Positions 32,186 to 41,437 of a DNA stretch of 64,000 nt are shown here, piece by piece. Numbering within the stretch: position 1 is the first letter of the stretch; the number at the start of each line of letters is the position of its first letter. The notes under the pieces were generated by a model. That model was given only the letters and a program-made list of their open reading frames with translations, did no database searches and was not told the DNA's origin. Position numbers and translations under genes: made by a program. The stretch lies in assembly GCA_029237695.1 (NCBI GenBank), contig CM055275.1, positions 7,886,899 to 7,950,898 of the forward strand. Reading direction: 5' to 3'. The DNA comes from Conchocele bisecta. Lineage: Eukaryota; Mollusca; Bivalvia; Lucinida; Thyasiridae.

Positions 32186-32387
32186 GTGGATGCCGCCCGC
32201 CGCCCGCCCGCCCGCCGCCCGCCCGCCCGGCTTTCGCCAATCCAATAGCCTGGATTTTTTTTCAAAAAACCTGGCTAAAAATTAATAAATTTATCCTTAA
32301 CTTGAAAATTTCTCCCTCAAAGTATACTTTGCAATGTTGGTGAAATAGGCTACTGATCTGTGACTGGATAAAGAATGTACGAGGCTT

Positions 32388-32830
32388 ATGACATTTGTGG
32401 CCAGTCTAGACCCTGTATGTGACTTGGACCGAAGCGGTCAGGCTTATGACATTTGTGGCCAGTCTAGACCCTATATGTGACTAGGACCGAAGCGGTCAGG
32501 CTTATGACATTTGTGGCCAGTCTGGAATCTATATGTGACTAGGAACGAAGCGGTCAGGCTTATGACATTTGTGGCCAGTCTAGACCCTATATGTGACTAG
32601 GATCGAAGCGGTCAGGCTTATGACATTTGTGGCCAGTCTGGAATCTATATGTGACTAGGAACGAAGCGGTCAGGCTTATGACATTTGTGGCCAGTCTGGA
32701 ACCTATATGTGACTAGGACCGAAGCGGTCAGGCTTATGACATTTGTGGCCAGTCTGGAAACTATATGTGACTAGGACCGAAGCGGTCAGGCTTATGACAT
32801 TTGTGGCCAGTTCAGTATGTGATTCAGGCA
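32388..32830. repeat. 58-bp satellite, eight units
   Basis: The unit start ATGACATTTGTGGCCAGTCT occurs at 32388, 32446, 32504, 32562, 32620, 32678, 32736 and 32794, exactly 58 bp apart. The block GGACCGAAGCGGTCAGGCTT contains the palindrome GACCGAAGCGGTC. A single related unit (ATTTGTGGCCAGTCTAACAC) lies left of MITE D copy 4 at about 29595, so the D element and its cargo probably landed inside this family. Confidence 0.93.
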
Positions 32831-32909
32831 CAAAATATAGTTCTGCCCAATGACCGCTTAAATTATAATTTGCGTTGTTCATGTGATCAAGTATATTATA
32901 CATACAGCT

Positions 32910-33409
32910 NNNNNNNNNNNNNNNNNNNNNNNNNNNNNNNNNNNNNNNNNNNNNNNNNNNNNNNNNNNNNNNNNNNNNNNNNNNNNNNNNNNNNNNNNNN
33001 NNNNNNNNNNNNNNNNNNNNNNNNNNNNNNNNNNNNNNNNNNNNNNNNNNNNNNNNNNNNNNNNNNNNNNNNNNNNNNNNNNNNNNNNNNNNNNNNNNNN
33101 NNNNNNNNNNNNNNNNNNNNNNNNNNNNNNNNNNNNNNNNNNNNNNNNNNNNNNNNNNNNNNNNNNNNNNNNNNNNNNNNNNNNNNNNNNNNNNNNNNNN
33201 NNNNNNNNNNNNNNNNNNNNNNNNNNNNNNNNNNNNNNNNNNNNNNNNNNNNNNNNNNNNNNNNNNNNNNNNNNNNNNNNNNNNNNNNNNNNNNNNNNNN
33301 NNNNNNNNNNNNNNNNNNNNNNNNNNNNNNNNNNNNNNNNNNNNNNNNNNNNNNNNNNNNNNNNNNNNNNNNNNNNNNNNNNNNNNNNNNNNNNNNNNNN
33401 NNNNNNNNN
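32910..33409. other. Assembly gap of exactly 500 N
   Basis: A run of N of round length marks a scaffold join of unknown true size. Both sides are repeats (58-bp satellite on the left, SINE-H on the right), which is a likely cause of the break. Any frame reading through it is meaningless. Confidence 0.99.
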
Positions 33410-33419
33410 GCATCTACAG

Positions 33420-33891
33420 CCCCGTGCAGGCACCGGGGCGGGATCAACTGATCCTGAGAATAGTGCTGCAGTAGCCATTGCTTGTCGTAAAAAGCGACTA
33501 AAACTGACTTAACGATTGGGTTCATACTTTCCGGAACCCACTATACCGGATTTGGCCCTCATGTACATTTTTGGCTTTCTTGTATGTGAGAGTTGAGTCA
33601 GGCTATGCCCCATATATAAAAGTAAGATTAGCGCTAATCCTATTACTTTTAGGGGATGGGATAAATGATGCTGGTGTGGCGAGGGCCTGGCACCAGATCA
33701 GGTTGTTCTAATTTCAAGACTGAATATATATTTTGATTGTAAATATTGAGTTCTGAAGTTGGGATTTACCCCCCTCGGACAGGTGGATACGGGACTCGAC
33801 CCCGTTGACCCGTCTGCGTGTAGACTCCCTGAGGCTTGTACCTCTATGTCAGAAAAGTGGACGTTAAACCCTATTCACTCACTCACTCACT
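33420..33891 (+). mobile_element. SINE-H, full length with target duplication
   Basis: GCATCTACAG flanks it at 33410-33419 (touching the gap) and 33892-33901. The head is CCCCGTGCAGGCACCGGGGC and the tail ATTCACTCACTCACTCAC. It is inserted in a family Q fragment (CAGTCTGATCTGGATCTACA). Confidence 0.9.
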
Positions 33892-34029
33892 GCATCTACA
33901 GTCTGATCTGGATCTACACATTCATTTGATAAACCATTTCAGCTCAACCATTTCTGTCTAAGGATACGATAATCTTTGTAAAATAAATCTCCATTTTGTT
34001 TATTTCTCCATGAAGGTTACCTGGTATAT

Positions 34030-34095
34030 GTTGTTACCACTCATTTGAACCGTCTCGTCAAGACGGTTCAAACGAGCGGTAACAACATATAATTT
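34030..34095. repeat. Solo hairpin of the 21.9-kb family
   Basis: TGTTGTTACCACTCATTTGA pairs with TCAAACGAGCGGTAACAACA around ACCGTCTCGTCAAGACGGT. 34096-34430 beyond it has no clear element. One possible short first exon there is discussed under rejected items. Confidence 0.8.
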
Positions 34096-34433
34096 CAAGA
34101 TGAAATAAAGAAAATAGGGATTTTTTTCTCATAAAAGTTTCATACTACATGTACTATAATTGTGTCCCGTCTTTAATGCTGCACAGTAGCTAGCCGACCA
34201 GGATCTATACTGGTCCAAAATGAAACAAGATGGTTTTGTTAGACTGTCGCCAAAATGTGTAAACAAAAATGGCTTCTCTGGCTGTAGGATCATCATTTCC
34301 ATGGTTACGAGTGAGAAACGTCATTAAATCATAAATTCATTGATATTGGTCTTGCTTGTTTTTTTAGGTGATTGTCACGATACATTCTGTTATCATATTC
34401 TGGGCATAATGTTGGATCTGGTAACATTATAGG

Positions 34434-34860
34434 AATGAATGGCATTTTTGTGGAATTTATCGGGGTATAAACTTGGAAAAGTCGCGGGAATACTGGACGA
34501 AGCGATAAAAAATTACAATTTTCTAAAAAAAAAATATTATTTTTTTTATTTTTTTTTCGAAAATTGTAATTTTTTAATGCCTCGTCCAGTATTCCCGCGA
34601 CTTTTCCAAGTTTATATCCCGATAAATTTCACAAAAAGGCCATTAATTCCTTATAATTCCAGCATTTGAAATAAATTCATCAAGAAAATGTGTTTATTTT
34701 CCGTTTTCTTAAGAATTATTTTAACTGCGCCTCACGGTTACGGAAAGTAGTTCGGCATGGGAGTTTACTGGGATATAAATTTTGGACAGAGACTTGCTAC
34801 TGGCCAATCAAATGTTAGGGAATTGTGTAAATATTTTTGTGCGCTGGAATTATATGTACG
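34434..34860. mobile_element. Family E MITE, full copy with replaced core
   Basis: The stem GGAATGAATGGCATTTTTGT ... CCATTAATTCC and the outer arm to AATTATATG are present. The core that reads AGGCCTTCCGGCC elsewhere is replaced by a second palindrome (34503-34578), AAAAATTACAATTTTC / GAAAATTGTAATTTTT around an A/T run. Confidence 0.85.
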
Positions 34861-34870
34861 TGTATCTTAA

Positions 34871-35200
34871 AGGTACATGCCCACTTAGTAGGCACAAAAT
34901 GTTCATTATCAAGAGACATCATCTGTGACATGTTCTGGCAAAATAAACATTCATTCACCATTACCCTACGTATTGATTGGCATTATTATACATTTTATAT
35001 CGGGCGTTAAATTTCCACACTGATTATTGTGATATCAGGGGCAATAACCGTGTTTCCTTAAAATGTTTACGCGTACATTGATATTTATTCTCTGTAGTTG
35101 TTTTTTGATGTGCAATGATCATACATTGTACATTATAATGTATATTTTCAGGTGACGCATTTAATTAGTATAAATAATTTTAAAATACCACGCTGTACCT
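34871..35200. mobile_element. Family G MITE, copy 6 (TTAA-flanked)
   Basis: TTAA at 34867-34870 and 35201-35204. The left end AGGTACATGCCCACTTAGTA is intact. The right part is deleted to a short CGCTGTACCT. Confidence 0.88.
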
Positions 35201-35339
35201 TTAACGATGATTAATTGAATCAAATCTTATCCTGATTCACTCTATAAATATCACGCAATCTGATTGCCTGATGGTCATACATTACAGGTATGTCATTGTT
35301 GATGAACGGGCGCAAATTATTTCAATATGTATTCCTACG

Positions 35340-35590
35340 CCAGTAGTAAAGGAGTGCCTTAGAAATAGGTTAACCGCATTGTAATTTTGAAATTTGCGGC
35401 GTATATCAGAAAATGATAGGTCGGAAACATGTTTAATGGCTCCGCTAGCACGTCTCCATTAAACAGATTTTCCGACCTATCATTTTCTGATAAACGCCGC
35501 TAATTTGAAAATTACAATACAGTTAACCCTATATTACAATCTTACAATACAGTTAACCCTATATTACAATACAGTTAACTCTATGCTGAC
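35340..35590. repeat. Hairpin with about 60-bp arms plus TTAACCCTATATTACAAT repeats
   Basis: TCAGAAAATGATAGGTCGGA pairs with TCCGACCTATCATTTTCTGA around ATGGCTCCGCTAGCACGTCT. The right flank repeats AATACAGTTAACCCTATATT three times. No other copy was noticed. Confidence 0.75.
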
Positions 35591-35695
35591 TGATTCGACT
35601 CATTAACCTAAACAGACCTTAGCAGTTGACTGGCCATTAAACAGCATGATTAAACATCATGAACAAACATTTCAGTCTTTTTAATTCCACTTCTT

Positions 35696-35886
35696 CAGAG
35701 CTCCAGTTAAGGTGCATAATTTGGAGGTAAATTTCTTGTTTCTCCATCAAAAATGGCAAGTTGGGAGTGCTTTAGAATCGTCTCAATGAGACGATTCTAA
35801 AGGACTCCCAACTTGCCAGTTTTGATGAAGAAATAACAAATTTTCACCCTAAGTTGGTCAGATTACGCACCTTAACTGGAGCTCTG
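35696..35886. mobile_element. Family I-type MITE, copy 3, with different interior
   Basis: Termini CAGAGCTCCAGTTAAGGTGC and GCACCTTAACTGGAGCTCTG are a perfect 20-bp match. The interior is a hairpin AAACTGGCAAGTTGGGAG-like stem with the core TTTAGAATCGTCTC / GAGACGATTCTAAA, unlike copies 1 and 2. Confidence 0.88.
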
Positions 35887-35932
35887 CTCATTACTTTGTG
35901 ATCTTGCCTCGTACAATTCAACTTTCCCTCTT

Positions 35933-36512
35933 GGTGGTCGGGCCAACGCGACGGCGTAAATTAACGGCCGGGGTTCCTCCTGATAGGCCGGGGCGGGATC
36001 AACTGATCCTGAGAATAGTGCTGCAGTAGCCATTGCTTGTCGTAAAAGGCGACTAAACTGGCTTAACGATTGGGTTCATACTTTCCGGAACCCACTATAC
36101 CGGATTTGGCCCTCATGTACATTTTTGGCTTTCTTGTATGTGAGAGTTGAGTCAGGCTATGCCCCATATATAAAAGTAAGATTAGCGCCAATCCTATTAC
36201 TTTTAGGGGATGGGATAAATGATACTGGTGTGGCGAGGGCCTGGCACCAGATCAGGTTGTTCTAATTTCAAGACTGAATATATATTTTGATTGTAAATAT
36301 TGAGTTCTGAAGTTGGGATTTACCCCCCTCGGACAGGTGGATACGGGACTCGACCCCGTTGACCCGTCTGCGTGTAGACTCCCTGAGGCTTGTACCTCTA
36401 TGTCAGAAAAGCGGACGTTAAACCCTATTCACTCACTCACTCCTCCTGATAGGTATCACGATTTGCCTGGTTTGGCCCTCGGGTATGTTTTTATCTTTGG
36501 CTCTTTTCAGGT
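35933..36512 (+). mobile_element. SINE-A 5' part, split by SINE-H
   Basis: The head GGTCGGGCCAACGCGACGGC to CCTCCTGATAGG continues after the insertion with TCCTCCTGATAGGTATCACG and GCCTGGTTTGGCCCTCGGGT. It is truncated at about 36510, where SINE-B begins. Confidence 0.9.
35988..36440 (+). mobile_element. SINE-H inside SINE-A, 13-bp target duplication
   Basis: Perfect direct repeats TCCTCCTGATAGG lie at 35975-35987 and 36441-36453. The element is about 18 bp short at its 5' end (starts CCGGGGCGGGATCAACTGAT). The tail is ACTCACTCAC. The order of events is clear: A first, H second. Confidence 0.95.
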
Positions 36513-37488
36513 GCGATGGGTAATTTAATGATCGGGGTTCATCCTTAACCGGAATTCTTACTGGAGACCTGGTTTGGTCCTCACATACGTCTTTGGCATT
36601 TTTGTATGTGACAGTTGAATCTGGTTTTACCACTTATTACGATTATTCATAATCCTATTTTAGGGGAAGGGTCCAAGTGACTTTGGTGTGGTATGGACCT
36701 GGCAACAGGTCAGGTTATTCTAATTTCTAATTTCAGGGCTGAATATATTTGTTCTCGATATTATATTATTTTGGGATTTCCCCCCCCCCCCCACCCCCAA
36801 TATTAAAGGTACATGGCCACTCAGTAGGCACAAAATTTTCTTTATATGAGTTAAATAAGTGTATAATTGTGTCGCTATTCCACCAGTTCTAAACATTACG
36901 AGTGCCCGCTAGACGGATATAATCATTTAGTAATATTTATTTTACTGATGACACGTAGTGATCATACTTAATAATTTGTCGAAAATATATTTTTTTCAGG
37001 TGATGCATTTAATTAGTATAAATAGTTAAAAAATATCATGCCTCATTTGCATATGAAAATAGCATGATATTTTTTTAACTATTTATACTAATTAAATGCG
37101 TCACCTGAAAAAATATTTTTTTTCGACAAATTATTAAGTATGATCATTGCACATCAAAAAAAATAAATACAGAGAATAAATAGTAATTGTCCGTTTAGCA
37201 TTTTAAGGAAACACAGTTATCGCCCCTGATAGCAGTGTGATTTTTTACATCTGATATAAAATGTATAATACTGCCAATCAATACGTGGGGTAATGGTGAA
37301 TGAGGGTTTGTTTTACCAGAAAATGACTTAGATGATGTCTCTGATATGAAGAACATTTTGTGTCTACTGAGTGGGCATGTACCTTTAATACAGCAGGTTA
37401 AACAAAAAGGAATTGAACCTGTTTGCCTGGCCTTACATGACCTTAGCTGTTGATAGGCTGTTAAACTCCAATAAACAAACAAACCAAC
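36513..37488 (+). mobile_element. SINE-B, split by family G MITE
   Basis: The head GCGATGGGTAATTTAATGAT and body lead to a C-run (36780-36792). It then resumes after the MITE with ACAGCAGGTTAAAC and GCCTGGCCTTACATGACCTT, ending in GTTAAACTCCAATAAACAAA and CAAAC. Confidence 0.9.
36807..37384. mobile_element. Family G MITE, copy 7, large palindrome inside SINE-B
   Basis: TTAA at 36803-36806 and 37385-37388. Ends are AGGTACATGGCCACTCAGTA and TACTGAGTGGGCATGTACCT. The two halves are nearly inverted copies meeting at CATGCCTCATTTGCATATGA, so this copy is a head-to-head dimer-like palindrome. Confidence 0.9.
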
Positions 37489-39246
37489 CAACAAGTGAGA
37501 GCACTGTACATTCAGCACTTCAATTACAATAACAACTCGGTATTAAGGTGTCCTGATCTGGTGACAGGCACCCGTAGTACATCAGATCACTTACTCTAGG
37601 TGTGAATCCCAGTAACATTCACTGTTTGAGATATAAATCCTCAACAATGGATTCATCATTAAATTTAAGATACCGTTAACAGGTTAAAATACAGGTAGAC
37701 ATTCTAAATTCAGGTTCTGTTAACATACAAGCAAGGATGGACTCTTGATTCAGGTTATGTTAACATACAGTCAAGATGGATTCATACATAATTCAGGTAT
37801 AGATAACGTACAAGCAAGGATGGATTCATGATTCAGGTTCTGTTAACATACAGTCAAGTTGGATTCATACATAAGTCTGGTTCTGTTAACATACATACAA
37901 GGATGGATTCATACATAATTCAGGTTCTGTTTACATACAGACAAGGATGGATTCATACATAATTCAGGTTCTTATAACATACATACAAGGGTGGAATCAT
38001 GCATAAAGCAGGTTCTGTTTACATACAGACAAGGATGGATTCATACTAATTAGGTTCTGCTTACATACATACAAGGATGGATTCATACATAATTCAGGTT
38101 CTGTTAACATACATACAATGATGGATTCATACATAATTCAGGTTATGTTAACATACATGCAAGGCTGGATTCATACATAATTCAGGTTCTGCTAATATAC
38201 AAGCAATGATGTATTCATACATAATTCAGGTTCTGTCAACATACAAGCAAGGCTGGATTCATACATAATTCAGGTTATGTTAACATACAAGCAATGCTGG
38301 ATTCGTACATAATTCAGGTTATGTTAACATACATACACGGATGGATTCATACATAATTCAGGTTTTTTAACATACAGACAAGGATGGATTAATACATTAT
38401 ACAGGTTATGTTAACATACATTCAAAGAAGTATTCATACATAATTCAGGTTATGTTAGCATACATGCAAGCTGGATTCATACATAACTCAGGTTCTGTTA
38501 CCATACAAGCAAGGATGGATTCATACATAATTCAGGTTCTGTTAACATACATACAAGGATGGATTCATACATAATTCATGTTCTGCTGACATAAATATTT
38601 CAGGTTCTTTTAACAGACATACCAGTAAGGATTCATACATAATTCAGATTCTTTTAACATACAAGACAGGAATGGTTCATACATAATTCATGTTCTTTTA
38701 ACATGCAGACAAGGGTGGATTCGTACATAACTCAGGTTCTGATAACATACAAGTAAGGATGGCTTCATAATTCAGGCTTTATTGTTAACATACAGATAAT
38801 AATGGATTCATACATAATTCAGGTTCTGTTAACATACACACAAGGATGGATTCATACATAAATAATGTTCTGCTAACATACATACAATGATCGATTCATA
38901 CATAATTCAGGTTAGGTTAACATACAGGCAAAGATGGATTCATACATAATTCAGGTTATTTTAACATACAAGCAAGGATGGATGAATACATAATTCTGGT
39001 TCCGTTAACATACAGGCAAGATGGATTCATACATAATTCAGGTTCTTTTAAAATACAGACATGGATGGATTCATACATAATTCAGGTCATTTTAGCATGC
39101 AAACGAGGATGGATTCATACATAATTCAGATTCTTTTAACATACAAGCAAGGATGGATGCATACATCATTCTGGTTCCGTTAACATACAGGCAATGATGC
39201 ATTCATACATAATTCAGGTTATTTTAACATACATACATGGATTCAT

Positions 39247-39440
39247 AATAACTCAGGCTGTTGACACACAGGCAAGAGTGGATTCATAATTCAGGCTGTT
39301 CACACACACACACACACCACGCACACGCACACGCACACGCACACGCATATGTGTGTATATGTATATGTATATACATGTGTGTGTATGTGACAGTACTATG
39401 TGTATATATCTACATGTTTAAATACAAGCAAGGCTTTCTA
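39247..39440. repeat. CA/TATA microsatellite block in satellite, copy 1
   Basis: AACTCAGGCTGTTGACACAC leads into (CA)n, (GTATAT)n and GTGTGTATGTGACAGTACTA, ending ATCTACATGTTTAAATACAA. The same composite block is found at 44743-44965, 51592-51812 and 54848-55070. Confidence 0.9.
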
Positions 39441-40966
39441 CATAACGGTTCTTATTATACTATGGATTCTTACATAATTCAGGTTTGGTTAACATACATG
39501 CAAGGCTGGTTCTCATAATTCAGGTTATTTTAAACATATCAAGGCTTGGATTCATATAAATCAGGTTCTGTTAACATACATGAAAGGCTGGATTTACATA
39601 AATCAGGTTTCTATTTAAATACAAGCAAGGCTGGATTCTACATAATTGGTTATTTTAACTCAGCAAGGTAGGTGATTCGACATAATTCAAGGTTTTTTAA
39701 CATACATGCAGGCATACATAATTCAGGTTTGTTATACTCACATGGTTATACATAACAGGTTCTTTACATACAGCAAGGCTGGATTCTACATATTCAGGTT
39801 CTGTACATACATGCAAGGCTGGATTCTACATAATTCAGTTCTGGTTTACATACAAGCAAGGCTGGATTCTACTAATTCAGGTTATGTGGTTTAACATACA
39901 TGACAAGCAGGAAATTCATAACATTATCATGGTTTGTACATTCAGCAAGCTGGATTCTACATAATTCAGGTTAGTTACATACACGCAAGGTTGATCATAC
40001 ACATCAGGTTATGTTACACATAACATGGCAGGCTGGATTCATACATAACCAAGGTCAGGTTCTGTTACATACATGCAGGCTGGATTACATATTCAGTGAT
40101 TGTACATTACAGCAAGGATTATTGTTACATTAACAAGAACAAGTGGATTAATACATTATCTAGGTTATGTTAACATACATCAAGGAAGTATTCATACATA
40201 ATTCAGGTTATGTTAACATACAAGCAAGGCTGGATTCATACATAATTCAGGTTCTGTCAACATACAAGCAAGTCTGGATTCATACATAATTCAGGTTATG
40301 TTAACATACAAGCAAGGCTGGATTCATACATAATTCAGGTTATGTTAACATACAAGCAAGGCTGGATTCATACATAATTCAGGTTCTGGTAATATACATA
40401 CAAGGCTGGATTCATACATAATTCAGGTTCTGCTAATATACATACAAGGCTGGATTCATACATATTTCAGGTTCTGCTAATATACATACAAGGCTGGATT
40501 CATGCATAATTCAGGTTCTGCTAATATACATACAAGGCTGGATTCATACATAATTCAGGTTTTGTTAACATACATGCAAGGCTGGATTCTACATAATTCA
40601 GGTTATTTTAACATACATGCAAGGCTGGATTCATACATAATTCAGGTTCTGTTAACATACATGCAAGGCTGGATTCTACGTAAATCAGGTTCTGTTTAAA
40701 TACAAGCAAGGCTGGATTCTACATAATTAAGGTTATTTTAACATACATGCAAGGCTGGATTCTACATAATTCAGGTTATTTTAACTTACATGCAAGGATG
40801 GATTCATACATAATTCAGGTTTTGTTAACATACAAGCAAGGCTGGATTCATACATAATTCAGGTTCTGTTAACATACAAGCAAGGCTGTATTCATACATA
40901 ATTCAGGTTCTTTTAACATACATGCGAGATGGATTCATACATAATTCAGGTTCTGTTAACATACAG

Positions 40967-41437
40967 TGAGTGAGTGAGTGAATAGGGTTTAACGTCCGCT
41001 TTTCTGACATAGAGCTACAAGCCTCAGGGAGTCTACACGCAGACGGGTCAACGGGGTCGAGTCCCATATCCACCTGTCCAAGGGGGGTAAATCCCAACTT
41101 CAGAACTCAATATTTACAATCAAAATATATATTCAGTCCTGAAATTAGAACAACCTGATCTGGTGCCAGGCCCTCGCCACACCAGCATCATTTATCCCAT
41201 CCCCTAAAAGTAATAGGATTAGCGCTAATCTTACTTTTATATATGGGGCATAGCCCGACTCAACTCTCACATACAAGAAAGCCAAAAATGTACATGAGGG
41301 CCAAATCCGGTATAGTGGGTTCCGGAAAGTATGAACCCAATCGTTAAGCCAGTTTAGTCGCCTTTTATGACAAGCAATGGCTACTGCAGCACTATTCTCA
41401 GGATCAGTTGATCCCGCCCCGGTGCCTGCACGGGGCT
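40967..41437 (-). mobile_element. SINE-H inside the satellite, 13-bp target duplication
   Basis: TGTTAACATACAG flanks it at 40954-40966 and 41438-41450, using the satellite's own TGTTAACATACAG word as target. It is full length, with head CCCCGTGCAGGCACCGGGGC and (ACTC)n tail on the minus strand. It is the only mobile element seen in the 17-kb array. Confidence 0.95.

Larger units (their letters stand above)
29856..32275. mobile_element. 2.4-kb TIR-bounded insertion packed with tandem repeats
   Basis: GCCAGGTTTTTT at 29856-29867 is matched by AAAAAACCTGGC at 32264-32275. Inside are the 155-bp array, the 192-bp array and a CCGCCCG-rich stretch (32195-32231). No transposase-like frame is visible, so it would be non-autonomous. 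The boundary could extend a few tens of bases on either side. Confidence 0.65.
29618..32352. mobile_element. Family D MITE, copy 4, interrupted by a 2.4-kb insertion
   Basis: The left two-thirds is 29618-29828 (TAGCCTATTTCACCAACATA through the central hairpin). The right end is about 32280-32352 (ATTTCTCCCTCAAAGTATAC through GGTGAAATAGGCTA). CTG flanks both ends (29615-29617 and 32353-32355). Everything between is inserted sequence. Confidence 0.85.

Noticed and set aside
32703..33525. Several 200-codon frames on both strands
   Set aside because: They exist only because the 500-N gap has no stop codons.
34268..34310. Possible first exon MASLAVGSSFPWLR with a GTGAGA donor
   Set aside because: Start context and donor are fair, but no downstream exon on the plus strand was found and the segment is short.
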